A DNA stretch of 64,000 nucleotides, from positions 15,811,988 through 15,875,987 of the forward strand of contig OW203726.1 in the NCBI GenBank assembly GCA_934045075.1. Reading direction: 5' to 3'. The notes beneath the pieces are model-generated. The model was not told the DNA's origin and did not search any database. It saw only the letters and a list, made by a program, of their open reading frames with translations. Positions 23,754 through 36,583 of the stretch are shown here, piece after piece. The first letter of the stretch is position 1, and each line of letters begins with the position of its first letter. Origin of the DNA: Yponomeuta sedellus (taxonomy: Eukaryota; Arthropoda; Insecta; Lepidoptera; Yponomeutidae). A program made the translations under genes and the position numbers.

Positions 23754-25626
23754 TAATTGTCATATCAATTCAGTTTCCAACCTCAGTGTCAAAGGCATAA
23801 ATTATCCTCGATTCAATTAACACGCGGTAGATCAATTAGGTGCGAACTAGTGTCACGTCTTCAGAGTCTTCGCGTCTGATAGCATCGTTCAGTTGAACAC
23901 CTTCGAAATTAACGATCTCGATGATATTTGTCGGCTGAGCGGCGCTGGCTGCTACCTTAATTAATCGCACCAATTTGTTCTGCGCTTATGGCGAGCATTT
24001 GTCAAGCGGCCCGCCCTTGCCGGATGATTCTCGCACCAACTTCATAATCGATATTCGGAAGTACTGATTACTGCCAAAACTCTTTGCAAAATGTCGGATA
24101 TTAAGACGGTCCTAGTCATTAATAAACCTTAATGACCTCTGTTTGCTGCGAATTTGTCCGTTATTAAACATTATATTAGATCACTCCAACTGTAGCTTTG
24201 GAATGTGCAAAAGTATTAAACTAGTTTTTGTAAGTTCAATGCTCTGGGTCACCGTAAACAGATAGGGGAGACATAAAGTTAAGAATTCTCATCACAAGTA
24301 AGAAGCAAACCTCTTAGCCCCAGAACAATATCAGAGGACATTACTCGCTGTCACAAGTCTAGTTTATAGGGAAAGCAGCAGCGAGTTTCTGTGAACAAAG
24401 TTAAAGTAGAGACTGCTTACTTTCGTAATGAATAGAGACGTCAGCCGTTAACCGCCACTCGAGCGCAACTCGCATACCATTTTAACTTCCGCCGTGCGAT
24501 AAACTAAACTATGCAGCCCTAACCTTATGCCCCCGCCCGCTTCACCGCTGCGATGATACAATTCATTAGATAAACTTTGTAAAATATGTAAGCGGATAAA
24601 TCGCTCGATATGTCCAGTAGGGGTTACTGATACAGAAGCGTGTTGTGGAATTTACGATGTCATTTAAACTATAACACAGCCTCAGGAGAAGTTGGGTAAT
24701 AAAACGAGGCAGATATACAGAGAGAAATAAAGGGAAGCGTTTAGCAGAACGACACGGCGCTTATTTGCATCCCAGACTTTCGAATAAATATCGCTCAGTG
24801 GGCAGCCTTTTGTAATAAATTACAGAACACTGTTTTATGACTTTCATCAATTTATGTAGGCAACCAAAGTGACAGTTTTATGAGATTGAAATTATCACTA
24901 ATTGTACCGTAAGAACTTGTGAATTATTTAAGATTCGAGAAGCCGTACCTCATCACGGGTGTGTGGGCGTAAAAGTTTCTCTAAGTACGTTCGATAAAAT
25001 TAATCAGGACCCTACTTTGTTTTTGCTCCCGTAAGATCGAGTTACTTTGTGAGCCCTAATAAAGCCTAATGTCACTATAAGAATCGTGTTAATGGTGGCT
25101 AATTTATCCTAAGGAGTCGTGAACTCTGCGTGAGAAAACTAGCAGGCTCAGCTGACGGCGCTCAAAACATGTTTTTTCGTTTCTTCCGTAAGCTGCAATT
25201 TATAAACGTCAACTAAGGCTAAGTGGCTACATTAAACTAATTAAGATTCATTTACACTGGAAACGTCTTCCTTAATAAGCCTTTGTAATCAACTCGGAAA
25301 ATTATATTCTACTTAGTTTGAAAATTACCCGAGTCTTTTACTGAACGTACGTTATCACAATTTGTCTAAGGAAGTTCGTAAGTAGTTTTTGGTACTTACA
25401 GCAGTCGTAGAGTATCCACAAAGCGGCTTAGTTGATGCTGTGACGAAACTCTCTCTCTATAAACCCCTCACCTCGCGGGTCTGCTGCTAACGAGAAACTA
25501 TCAAACTCTAACTACACATTTGTCTTGTTAATACTAATATTCAATTCTCGGTGAAGCGGTTCTCATATCTTGACTTGGTAGAGCTTTGCTTTAAGTCGTA
25601 TTCATCAGTTCGTATTCGTCCGTAGC
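23754..25626. other. No gene seen
   Basis: Mostly unique sequence. The minus strand has GACTGCT|GTAAGTACC near 25395, a good donor without a convincing coding exon before it. Confidence 0.35.
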
Positions 25627-25637
25627 TGGACAAAGAC

Positions 25638-26007
25638 GCGCTCGTGGCCTAGTCGAACCGAGTGATTGGAATCAGTCTTTCGTGTTAAGTAACAACAGGC
25701 GCGGTCAGGTGCAGAATGGGTGACCGTCCCCTGAATACTGCTAGTGGCATTTTTCCGAGCGCTTCCGTGCTTCGCAAGGCACGTGTAACTGTTGGTGCCA
25801 GCTGTCATGTAATGGCAGTCGTTAAGCCATGTCAGAGACCTTATGGGCGGCTTGACATCTTCTGACGGTAAGACCCGCTACTGTCTTACAAACCTCCACC
25901 AACCCGGACTTGGCCCCCGTGGTGGAGTATGACCTAACCTTCCTGCGATGCAGTAAGAGACCCGTAGACCAGCAGTGGGGACTTACAAGGGTTGCTATCG
26001 AATCGAA
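25638..26007 (+). mobile_element. Long SINE, family B, full length
   Basis: 370 bp between perfect 11-bp direct repeats TGGACAAAGAC (25627-25637 and 26008-26018). The head GCGCTCGTGGCCTAGT carries an A-box-like TGGCCTAGT; the B box is weak. The body motif TTCCGTGCTTCGCAAGGCAC and a tail rich in TGGCCCCCGTGGTGGAGTAT recur in many copies here. No ORF of its own. Confidence 0.8.
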
Positions 26008-26571
26008 TGGACAAAGACAAATGGCATTCATTTAAAATTGTAGCATTGTATTTATTGACCTTAATTAAGTATTATTTGAAACTGTTATCAATATTTAGGA
26101 CAGTTCCCATTGTAAAAATGACAAAATAATAAAAAGGAGGAAGTTATCAAATTCGACGCCTATATTACTTTTTTTGTAATATGTTTTCTGAATTCATGTA
26201 TTTTTGTCCGCTTGTTTATGTTTTATGACGCTTAAAATCTTGTACCGATTTTAAAATGGGTTGTTTTGTCACAATATTATCACGGGTAAGATTCGTAGTC
26301 GTGTGTTCTTAAGAGTCAGTAAAAGCAAAATTCAGTTTTTACATTTCCTCGCACCACGTTTGCAAACCGAGTGGCACCTCATATTTCCTCACTGTACCAC
26401 TTAAAACATCCGGACATGGACATAGAGTTTCTTTGTTTGTACTATATATTCTGTCTATTCCCTGTTTAAACCAATAAACAAAAAAAATTAATATTAAAAG
26501 TATTTTTTATATTTTTCTAAACAATCTTTTGCTCCCTTTTTAACTCTCTTTATATACTAAATTTCAAAAAT

Positions 26572-26668
26572 TTCTTAATATGGGCGTAATTATCACGCGT
26601 GCCCACCGCAGATTAGCAATTTCATGCGCTGAAACACCTCAGACGCTCTGGTTTCCTCACAATGTTTT
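26572..26668 (-). repeat. Interspersed repeat, family H, partial
   Basis: TCACGCGTGCCCACCGCAGA and GGTTTCCTCACAATG; lacks the CT-rich 3' part. Confidence 0.6.
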
Positions 26669-27868
26669 TTCTTCACCGTTCTTAATTTTTCTTTCTTTTT
26701 TATACAACTAGTAAAAAACTCATACATCATAGAAGAATGGCACTTGTGTTTGCATATTTTTTTCTGGAGGAACTGTAGAAAATTGTTAAGTGAATTTAAT
26801 AATTTTCTACAATTCATCCATAATTTGCCTCAATCATTTGTAAACTTGCAGGCTGCAAGTATTATTTAAGGTCCCGTAGTCAGCAAGGAATCTATAGAAG
26901 TTCCTTTTTGCCGGGCCGGTTTATGAATAGTATGATTTCGGAAACAAACATTTATGTATTAAAAATTTGATAAATCAAAGTAAATTTTGCAAATGTAGAC
27001 AATGTAAGATAGGTTTCTTGCTAACATAGTCTTGTATCTATATTAATTTTATTAAAACTATGTGAATAAGTTGTTCGAAGTGGCGCGCAGTTGGCTTAGT
27101 ACGGCCCTTTAAGTTAGACTGCCAGTTTCTTAGACAGTTACTACAGACAGATCTATCATTTGTATTTCCCGTGTCAGCTTTACCCCTGCATTGGTTTTAT
27201 TGCATTAATGTCGTGAGGTAAGGAAATTGTTTAGTAACGAATTAAAAAGGTAATTGTCTCGAAAGGAACAGATTAGGGCATCCCTAAGTTGCATTAATGT
27301 GCTACTTGATTTGAGAAAGTAAAAACAAATAGATTCCTCACCGCGATGTACGAAGGTAACAATTTACCCCTCAATGGTGCGTACGGAATGTAAAGCGATC
27401 GTAATTTCGTCGGGCAATATTCCGCCTTTTCATATTTTCCTTTTGCCAGCCAAATGTTATATCGCGCCGATACACGGCCGCGATTTCGTTTGTTATTTCG
27501 AGCCCTCACTCTTGTGCCTCTCCAATTTCGTACATCGAAACATGGAGCATCAGTCAAATAAATTTTCAGTACACTCACATGTAGGGGATGTCTTGGAGTG
27601 ATCGTCATTCATTGAAAGGTTTTTGCTGATAATGTAACGAGTTCACTAAGTTTTGATTACTATACTTGACTCTGATATATACTATTCAGATTTATAGCCC
27701 ATACAAATACAATATGTAAAATTGTAAGCTCTGTCCGTGCTTAAAATTCCTATTGTCTGAAAAAGACTATTGTAGTCTTTGAGATATTCCGAAGGCATTT
27801 TTGCTATGTCTCAGAGATGAAAAGCGTAGCCGGCAGGTCTAAAAGAGAACTCAAAATGTGACACTCAC

Positions 27869-27949
27869 CTTTAGAATCACTCGCGAGAGACTCAAAGGAA
27901 CCATATTCTGACTTTGCATATGTTGCATGCTGATATCGACTGAACGCAT
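27869..27949 (-). CDS. Candidate coding exon, possibly same gene as 14931-15032
   Basis: Minus strand: acceptor GATCTTCAG, then 81 nt (27 codons) starting directly at an ATG, then the strong donor AAAG|GTGAGT. The open frame begins MRSVDISMQHMQSQN and ends SLSRVILK. Both ends are phase 0, so it would splice in frame to 14931-15032, 12.8 kb downstream on the same strand. The pyrimidine tract before the acceptor is weak and the exon is short, so this is less certain than its partner. Product unrecognised. Confidence 0.3.
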
Positions 27950-28350
27950 CTGAAGATCTCTTACAAAACACGTGTCATAAGTATTGTTTACACTGTATGA
28001 TTATCCTGTGAATAGTGGTAAACGCTTTTCTGAATTCAATTTAGAGCATTACTTACGAGGAAATGGAAAAAAAGCCTAGATTTATTATAAATGATTCATC
28101 TCCACTAATTAATGAACGCCCCACAACGTCCCTCTCAAAAGACCCCGAAGGCCATTTTGTCCTTTCTCCCTTTTCCTTTGCTCTGAAAGATTGCGAAAGT
28201 TCCGCTTTCGTTTGATTTACAGAAACAACATCAGACAGATAGGCAGTAATAATATCTTCGCACTTTTTTCAAAACTTGATAATTTTATCAGCTTTTGTTA
28301 CGTTTTCCACCCCTTTCTTTTTCATTCAGCGCCTCCTTCTGTACGTGTCA

Positions 28351-28425
28351 AAAATATGCTATAAAACTCCATTTATTGGTATGGGCAGTGTTTATACCAG
28401 TAAGCGGAGTTTTATAGCATATTTT
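28351..28425. repeat. Perfect 20-bp inverted repeat
   Basis: AAAATATGCTATAAAACTCC (28351-28370) and its complement (28406-28425); the spacer contains a second short stem (TTGGTAT/ATACCAG). Confidence 0.9.
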
Positions 28426-30359
28426 AGTAAGGAGTTTTAGTTCAAAATTATTCGAATTATCTATTCGATTTATGCGTTCGTCGTTCATTTTCCATTTCCA
28501 AGATTACGGCTTAGAGACAACTTTGAATGCCCAAAGAGCGGTCACGTCCTTAGATTACACTGTTGCCTACATAATAGTGTGTGATGACCATGTATTACAG
28601 TGCATTTCTATCAGTTGCTATCTGCCAATTCATGTAGCTACACAGAACATCAAAGCTAGCGTCTCTATTACATGTGAATGTGTTGAATGCACTGTAGTTG
28701 TAATAGCTGCATAGCCCATAATCAGAAACTATTAAATTCAGCTTTGTAAAAGGTTTCGAACAAATATTTTGCCAAAAATCAAGTAGCGATAATGTAGTCT
28801 TGAACAAAGGCGAGACTAATTATTTTACATGAAACTATGTGACGAATCACGCTATACGCAAATTAGAGAGTATCGTTAATTTTACGTGATGCACGCAAGT
28901 CCAAGAAACAGCCATAGAATATGCCTTATCTTTATTGAGTTTGGAACTAGTAACATATTATTTTACAGTATCATAGCTGTTATTGATTTTAGCTAAACTT
29001 TTAACAATTTCATAAATTTTTGTCCATCAGTTCAAGAAAAAAAAACTTCCACGATTTTGTACCTAACTTTTGTGTGTTTTTTTCAACTATTAATAATAAT
29101 AAATTCGTTAAAACGAACAAATTCTCAGTGGTCATTGTCTTAACCAAACTGATACACAATGAAAGGGCTACACCTACAATGGTTTTACTGTCATTGGACA
29201 ATTAGGCTCCACCGCTAGCGTACATTGCCCTATTCACCAGATTAACTGCCACATTGTTTTACCAAATCAGCTGATGCCTATCCCATGAACTTAATAAGAC
29301 CCTTCGTCCTCAATCTAATAGCAAAGTATTATCGTCGTAAGCCACGAAATCGGGTTTGGACGGAAGTGTCGCCTCGGTGTAATCCGATAAAATCGCACGC
29401 GAACTTTACAGTTTCGACTTGTGCAGGCTTTTGTGTAACACAAAGCGTTTGGTTCGTTGCCGGGACCTCCGTTGTCGGCACAACGGTAAATTGGAAATAG
29501 CTAGTGTGAAAACAGTGGATGCGCTAACTGATTTAGTGGACGTTGACAACTGTGTTAGGTACTTCATACGACTAAGTACAGTCAACGAGAAAACAATAAT
29601 ATGTTTTATGTATTAATGCAACGACTTATTCAAAAATTAACAATGGAAGTGTCTTTTTAGCCACAATTAGTTGTTAATAAAAATAACCACCGTTATTGGT
29701 AGAGTTAGTGCAATATACTCTTTATTGGTATCTGATAAATAGAAATTAAATAATGTAGCTAGACGCGACCAGCTGGTAGACGCAGCATAGGAAGTTCATG
29801 TGGCAGTTTGTTGATTGATGCTAAAAAGTTAATCTTTTGAAAGCTGAAAGCCATTAAAACGTATTACTTTTTGTAATACGAGTATGTTACTAATTATTCA
29901 AAAATCATAAGGTGCCTGCGAGTGATTACTCCAGGCTCCGCATGCGCAAAACTTACGCTTGCATGGCTTGTCGTTTTGAGTAAATACTCTTTCTTTATTC
30001 TTCAAAGAAAGAAGCAAACATGGTAAAAAAAAAACAACATAATCATGCATTACATTATCATGTCATTTTTAAAAAAAGTGGAGCAAAAAGCGAGCAATTA
30101 TCCACGTCGAAACATATTGGTTGTTAATCCATAGACTTAAAGGCAACCTCACTATTTAGAATAATTTTTAGTGACCTTATTGCTCAGCCCATCTGAAAAA
30201 TAATTATGTATAAAGTTAGCCATATTTGTCAAACAACCGCTGGTGGCTATCTAGACCCTTGCAATATTTGATAGCTGCTTTGTGATTTTTATTATTTTCA
30301 CTGAAGTGCCCATGATATACGGCTATTTTATGAAATGAGAATTTCGCTGAGTATCAATT

Positions 30360-30448
30360 ATTAACTGTAGAGCTGTCTCTTCGAATTTCCCAATAAAGAG
30401 CGTGACAAAACTTCCCTTAAATATTTACTTGATATTTTCAATTCAGAA
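30360..30448. mobile_element. MITE copy lacking the left terminus
   Basis: Shares the CTGTCTCTTCGAATTTCCCA core and the ATTTTCAATTCAGAA right end with 55112-55229; the left inverted repeat is absent. Confidence 0.55.
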
Positions 30449-30457
30449 GCCGCTCCA

Positions 30458-30512
30458 AGCGGTTACAACAAGCATTTTCTCCTTCCGATTGAAAATGCGA
30501 GTTGTAACCGCT
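30458..30512. repeat. Imperfect hairpin
   Basis: Arms AGCGGTTACAACAAGCATTT (30458 on) and GAAAATGCGAGTTGTAACCG (30491 on) are inverted with 2 mismatches in 22 bp; it lies directly after the MITE copy. Confidence 0.6.
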
Positions 30513-30961
30513 CTTAAACAAAAGAGTAGGTGGACACCGTACCGACCAGTATAACGTTAAGCCGTTACAGTAACAACGGTGATCCGATTCACTCCCGATG
30601 CTGTCGCGATGTAGATTTGCATGTCATTACTCGCAGCATAAACATTTGATGTATTTAAAATAAATGCAATTCAAATCAGCAACAAAACTGACCACCATGC
30701 GGGAATTCAATTTCAGCCAGCGGTTTTTGGTAACGGACACGTGAGATTATCTCCGACCTGAAATAATAAGCTTCTAATTAAGTAAATGAGGTCTATAAAT
30801 TAATTAAAATATACGGCATTATGTGAACCCTCAACCGCTGTTGTTTGAATCAATGGGCATGGGGCTCGCCACTCTCTCTGCTTGACGTGCGAAAATAAGC
30901 TTAAGGCGCTTACTAGCGCCACCAATAGAATAAAAATCATAACTTGTTTCATATAAATAAA

Positions 30962-31363
30962 TCTTCTTCTTCTTGGGGTGCCATCTCCTATCGGAGGTCG
31001 GCCATCATTATGGCTATTTGGGTCCGAGATGTTACGGCACCAAACATGTCTATAGTTGTTAGTTGAACCATTCCGATAGATTTTGGAGCCAATGGGTTCT
31101 TCTGCGACCAGGTCTTCGGCGGCCTTGTATTTTCCCTTGTAGGATAAGTTGGAGAAGGTTGTATTTGTCACCACGCATTATGTGGCCCATGTACTGCAGT
31201 TTCCTTAATTTTATGGTCCTCACCAACTCCAAACCTTTGTGCAGTCTTTGCAGCACAGTCTCGTTCCTAACTCTATCCGTCCATGATATCTTCAACATTC
31301 TCCTGTGAACCCACATTTCGAAGGCTTCTAGCCGCTTACACATGGTTTGGGTAAGTGTCCACA
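30962..31363 (-). pseudogene. Non-LTR retrotransposon RT C-terminus, broken
   Basis: The antisense frame 31059-31364 reads like the region after the reverse transcriptase of an insect LINE: FEMWVHRRMLKISWTDRV, LRKLQYMGHIMRG, QGRRRPGRRR, THWLQNLSEW. It stops there, and the expected continuation (IDMFGAV..RTQIAIMMADLR) is found in another frame, so a frameshift has occurred. The 3' end is a (GAA)n tail (TTCTTCTTCTT at 30962-30974). The 5' side is cut by a SINE at 31364. Clade (RTE-like or another) not determined. A dead fragment. Confidence 0.75.
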
Positions 31364-31606
31364 ATAAATAAATATAAATAAATATTCATGGACACATTAC
31401 ACAGATCTTGTTAACGCTACACTAAGTACAACTAAATGACTTGTGTTACAGGTGCTAACTCGACGATAGATTTAACAATAAATATAATAAATACATATGT
31501 AACATCCAAGACACGGGACAAACTAGAAAAGTTCGTCCCGGTTGGGGATTGAACCCGAGACCTTCGGTTTTACAGACAGCGTGCCAAACCGCTGCGCTAC
31601 CGAGGT
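31364..31606 (-). mobile_element. tRNA-headed SINE, family D
   Basis: Antisense copy: head at 31537-31606 with A and B boxes (B box slightly changed), tail ending in an (A)TTTATTTATT-type repeat. It sits at the 5' break of the LINE remnant at 30962-31363. Confidence 0.75.
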
Positions 31607-31644
31607 CATCATATTACATTCTTTTTCAAGAAGTAAACTTCAAA

Positions 31645-32165
31645 AATGTTACCAACTATGACAGCTATTTTTAAAACCTACAGTCTAGAACCTAGGATCA
31701 ACCACCTAGGACTTCAATCGATTTCCGCCAAAAACGGCCGTTTTTAGCAGAAATCGATTCAAATCCTAGCATGTTGATACTACATTCTACGCTGTATGTT
31801 CTGAAAATAGTTATCACTGATATTAACGGCCTCGGTGGCGCAGCGGTCTGGCACGCTGACTGTAAGACCGAAGGCCTCGGGTTCGATCCCCGGCCGGGTC
31901 AAACTAGCAAAACGAACTTTTCTAGTTTGTTTCGGGTCTTGGATGTTATCTATGTATTTATTGTATTAAATCTATCGTCGAGATAGCACCTGTAACACAA
32001 ATCATTTAGTTGTACTTAGTATAGGGCTAACGAGATCTAATAATATGTCCATGAATATTTATTTATTATTATTATTAAGATTTTTGAAAAAAAAACCTGT
32101 TATAAAATAGGTTATGATTTTTATTCCACTGGTGGGGCGGGCTAGTTAGCGCCCCCCAGCGCCCT
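31645..32165 (+). mobile_element. Foldback MITE with a nested SINE
   Basis: A long imperfect hairpin is centred on AAAACGGCCGTTTT (about 31730-31745), with arms carrying ATCGATTT/AAATCGAT and CTAGGA/TCCTAG. A tRNA-headed SINE (31828-32077) is inserted in its right part; the MITE resumes as AAGATTTTTGAAAAAA and ends in CTAGTTAGCGCC. Confidence 0.65.
31828..32077 (+). mobile_element. tRNA-headed SINE, family D
   Basis: Sense copy: A box TGGCGCAGCGGTCTGG, B box GGTTCGATCCCC, a body matching 31364-31606 in inverse order, and a (TTA)n tail. It is nested inside the MITE of 31645-32165. Confidence 0.75.
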
Positions 32166-32637
32166 AATTTTCAGTGTAGTGCTTCTTAATCTTTGCTGTG
32201 TTGTAGCGGAGCAGGTAAATATTTTGCCACTTACGAATGGTACCTGGGAAGTGGCCGTGGTTGCGAGGGCGACAAGGTAAATATGGCCCGCTCTCCCCCG
32301 ACCGTCCCCAGTCTCCACATTTTATTGGGTAGCGATCGTCCCGGCCGGGTCGGGAAATGAATTTAAAACGTGTTTGCGGGTAATCTGTTATCGGTCCCTT
32401 GTCTCGGGCCTGAATATAGACGTCCATATCAAAGCCTTTATCTTAAGCAGTGATTTTGTGCTTTTGAAAAATGAATGTGGCATTAAAATGTGAATTTCTC
32501 TCTCTCACTCTCTTTTTGAGAGAAGGCATGTCGCATACAGTAGAACGTATTATTATTTAGTATAAGTAGGTATGTATCAATATTCAAATTTGGAGTGGCT
32601 GCCCGTCTTTCTAATTTCCTTCAGCAACTTTCCATCG

Positions 32638-32722
32638 CCAGGTTGTCTGGAATAAATTGCTTTTAGCAATAAGTGATTATTTTGTATTTGTTGCTTTTTC
32701 AGTGGGCAATAAAGAATATTCT
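32638..32722 (+). repeat. Retroposon 3' end, family G
   Basis: AGGTTGTCTGGAATAAATTG and GGGCAATAAAGAATATTCTT. Confidence 0.65.
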
Positions 32723-35700
32723 TATCTTATATAGGCTACATAAAAAAAGATAGATTTAAATAAATGCTTTACTAAAAATAATTTTATTTAGGTATTTATC
32801 ACTCAATTTCACACAATGTCTTACTTTTTTCTTTATTAAACGGCTGAATGGATTTATGTGAAAATTAGCAAACACAAATAAAAAACACGAAACCGTACAA
32901 GCAGTAATGTTGAATTTGAGCAGAAAAATGTCACCCAAAACTTTTGGGTTTCGGGTATTGTGTCTAATTAGATTGAAGTATTTTTATCACAGAAAAATTT
33001 TTTTGAAATAACTACAAGATTTTTTTATGGTTCTACAGGTTTCTAAAGATGTGTCAAATCAAATAACGACACTAATAAAAAAACTTTCTTCTAGATTACG
33101 TTTTTCAAGCGAACAAATTGTATTAAGAAAATAGATAAATTATTATTTGACAAAATAACTCAAAATATTAAAAACGCTTATGAGCATATTGCTTATAGAT
33201 TATGCCCGATATGTATGGAGCATTTTTGTATCACGTGACTTAAATTAGTCAAAGATCTTTATTAGTCGTACGTATTAGCAGTATTGGACGTTATTTATAT
33301 CACAATTGTTATTTTTTTTTTAATATGGACTCTCTAATGAGATCAAAATGTTATTTGCAAGATCTCTGTTATAGATGCATTCATATTTCAGCCTACCCAG
33401 GAATCATGTGCACGCTATGAAGTTTCATAAAACAAAAACGAAGATTAAAATTAAGCCAAGGAAGTTGCGCATAATATTGTAAGTAGCAAGCGTTACCGCG
33501 TTGCGGAGACTAATACGAGCAACACCGGGTTAATTATTTCGTCACAAGAGCTCTCGTAAGCCACCGTAACAGCACTCCAGCCGAGCTGGGGCCATAAAAC
33601 CTACATAATACGCGGCGACGTAAAAGTCTTATTATTTTAGTATCTGCGAATCGGTCGCGAAAAACATCTCGTAAAATAAAAGCTGTCGCCCGCAGCGAAG
33701 ACGAAGCAAGGGTTGCGGTGCACCGCCACGGCTCAGCAATGGACGTGATCTAAAGCCAGCCGGATTTGGCGTGGACACCGGTTAGGATCGAGCCGAGCGA
33801 GCGAGTGGATTTCTATGGAAAATGCAGACTTTATGGTAGCCGAGGGATAAGTTTCCATTTTAAATTTAAGAGAAGCTGGAAATGTTTCCCTGTGTCTCCC
33901 AGCGGAGTAGCACGCGTAGCTGAATAAAAATGCACGTCAGGTAGAGCGCGCGAGGAAATATTTACACTTGCAACTGTGTGCGGCTGTCTGTTTGTATTAA
34001 GTATCTTCGAACAGCGATTGATCCACTAGAGACACATTGAACGCTAAAGTGTGAAGAGCTGGAAACGCTCAAAAGACAAAAGTAGGAGAGCTAAATAAAA
34101 GAGCAAGGATAAGATTCAGGTAAAAATTGCAAAGCGAAATTATTCAGAAGCGAATCGTTTTTAGGTGAGAACGCGACTAAGTCCCGGAAGCGGGCATTTA
34201 CATAGCCGATGTCGAGGCGATGGTGCGTGGCGACTTCAAATGGGAATTATAATACCAAATTGAATACAAAACTTTCCTTTCAGTGCCGAGTAATGGAGGA
34301 GACTATGCACCGGAACAGACGAAAAGACAAATAGAACGAGAGACGATCACTCTGTTGAAATAATAAGTACCTGACGCCTTTTTGCACGTCCTGGGGACAT
34401 TTTTTGCGACGATAATGTTTTACGCTTTAATCTTTCCAATTCAAATGTATTTTTCCCTCTTGACAATCTGAATTTTCACAAATATTTTCAGTCATTTAGC
34501 TGGACGATCGAGACGTATAAGCGCTTGGTTATTTACTGATTCGCTATGGTTTTTTTTTCTTTTCAATACGATGTATTATGCGGGTATAGTAATCTTATTT
34601 GAATCAACTTAATGTAACGCAATAACGCGATTGTCCAAATATTGAATCTGAGTGTAGCTCGAACGAAATTCCTCTACGAGTAATTTGACGCCCAACGTGG
34701 GGTAAGATGGATCGAATACCTCGCGAGACTACGCGCATAGACGCATTGATGAATCACTCCAGCCACCATAACACAATTATTTACTTCGAGAACAATTGCG
34801 GTCGGTTAAACATACGTAGGAAATTTATGAAAACGCTAAATAATTTGGGGCAACGCGCTGCTTACAAAAACATTTGCCTATGCGCTGTTAGTGAATTGTT
34901 CCCTCGCTTGTGACTAGGTAATTTCCATACATTTCAAGTTCCATCGCCTCCGGGACGTTCGTTCTTTTGTTGATAAATGTTTGACGGCAACTCCGGGGAC
35001 GCCATTAAAAGTTTTTTTTCGTGAATAAGTCGAGTCTACATGCGCAAATGTTAACTCAAATGTTTACCTGCGTTCACCTATTCGGTGATTTCTTTTCATA
35101 GCGGCGTTTGTTCAGAGAAATGCGGACTGCTCTTGAATGGAGTCGTTGAATGGGTAATTGGAAAAGTTTTTGTGTTTTCCTAGCCATAAGCTCGTAGTTT
35201 GCTCCGGCGGCGAGCAACGTAATCACGCACCGCAGTATGTTTCCAATACAACAACATTGTATTTTTATTAGGCCAGAGGGATATTTTTGGCGTTTAAGTA
35301 ACAATGTTCGGTTGATGTTGGCTTGGTACTGCCGTGGTGTTGCCATACGATAGATATAGGAATGAAAATTTTTAAAGAGAAGTCGGGAAGTTTTTCTGTG
35401 AACAAAGTGACCGATAAAAATGTTGACGTAGACCTTAAAAAGTTGTTTTCGATGGGTTGTTGGCGCGGGGATTGGAGTGGTAAGTTTTGGGGTAATAACT
35501 CACTGCTGCAGAACTTAGTCGGGCAGATTGCCGCGAAGACTGAGACAAAAACTTATAACAAAAACCCTACTGCTAAAAAAAATGGCTTTGTTGCATTTTA
35601 CCTGTTCAGATGGAACCTTATATTCGATTTCTTGCAGACAGTTTGGTCTATCTGCTGAGGTTAAAAAATCTTATAGTTTGCCTTACTAGGAGGTATATTT

Positions 35701-36239
35701 AAATTTACTTAAAATGAATATATTATAGTTTCACAACTTTAATTTATGATATTTTAAATAAATGAGCTTAGCTGGCTCCATGTATCTCACGAATTTGATA
35801 ATAAAATGGCGTGTTCCTCTTTTACATACCTAGTAATTAGTGTAAGCATAAATAGCCTATTCCTTCCAAAACATAGAAAAACCTTAATGTTTTTATACTT
35901 TTAGAAAAATATTTAATACCTACACTTTACAGATTTGTATGATAAGCAAGCAACTTTCGATTTTCACAATTCAAATATCATGAGTGAACATTACAAAATA
36001 AAGTTAACTGAGAACCCTCTCCTTTTACTGAATTCGGTTAAAAAGGAGCTCGTCGTGATGTCACGAAGGCTAGATTTTGCGGATAAACGCGCGTGCCCTC
36101 TGCACCGCAGGGTTAAGCTTGAGAAATAAGAGGGGAGTGTATCCAACCTCCGCTATTGACTCGAGAGCTTCCGCGGAGATCTAACTGATAGCTTATGAAA
36201 TTGATTTGTGGCTACATTATTTTGACGGTAAAGAATCAT
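32723..36239. other. Unique DNA, no supported gene
   Basis: 33480-34380 and 34600-35350 are repeat-free and GC-moderate, a look typical of conserved non-coding DNA; short ORFs there have no recognisable domain. Confidence 0.4.
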
Positions 36240-36335
36240 GTTTTCGGACTTGGCCCCCGTGGTGAAGTACAGCCTATGCCTTCCTTAGGGACCCGTGCCC
36301 CTCGGTGGGGACATAATGAATTGATGAAGAAGAAG
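36240..36335 (+). mobile_element. Family B-like tail with (GAA)n end
   Basis: CGGACTTGGCCCCCGTGGTG followed by GACCCGTGCCCCTCGG and a GATGAAGAAGAAGAAG tail; truncated at the 5' side. Confidence 0.55.
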
Positions 36336-36364
36336 AAGAAACATGTTCTAAGGCGCTTTGGGTT

Positions 36365-36583
36365 ACTAACTAGTGACAACCCTTTTTAGAACCTACAGTG
36401 TAGAACCTTGAATCAACAACCAAGGACTAATCACTTTCCACCAAAAACGGCAGTTTTCACGGGAAATCTATAAAAGTTCTAATCTATTCATCATAGGTTC
36501 TAGACTAAGTTATAAAAATAATTTTTACAGTTGTTAAGATTTCTCATGTTCACTTTTAGATAAAAACGTATTATAAAACAAGT
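36365..36583 (+). mobile_element. MITE, left part, split by the LTR retrotransposon
   Basis: TAGAACCTACAGTGTAGAAC, then a foldback centred on AAAAACGGCAGTTTT, matches the copies at 5455-5630 and 31655-31810. The copy resumes after the retrotransposon at 42737 with TTATGATTTTTTTCCATTGG, the sequence that follows in the 32.1-kb copy (32113 on). Confidence 0.7.

Larger units (their letters stand above)
26669..30359. other. Mostly unique DNA
   Basis: Apart from the exon candidate at 27869 and the inverted repeat at 28351 I see no gene or named repeat. 27290-27610 is open on both strands but shows no family likeness. Confidence 0.4.

Noticed and set aside
27294..27608. Open frames on both strands
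   Set aside because: Mutually overlapping, no motif, no splice context.
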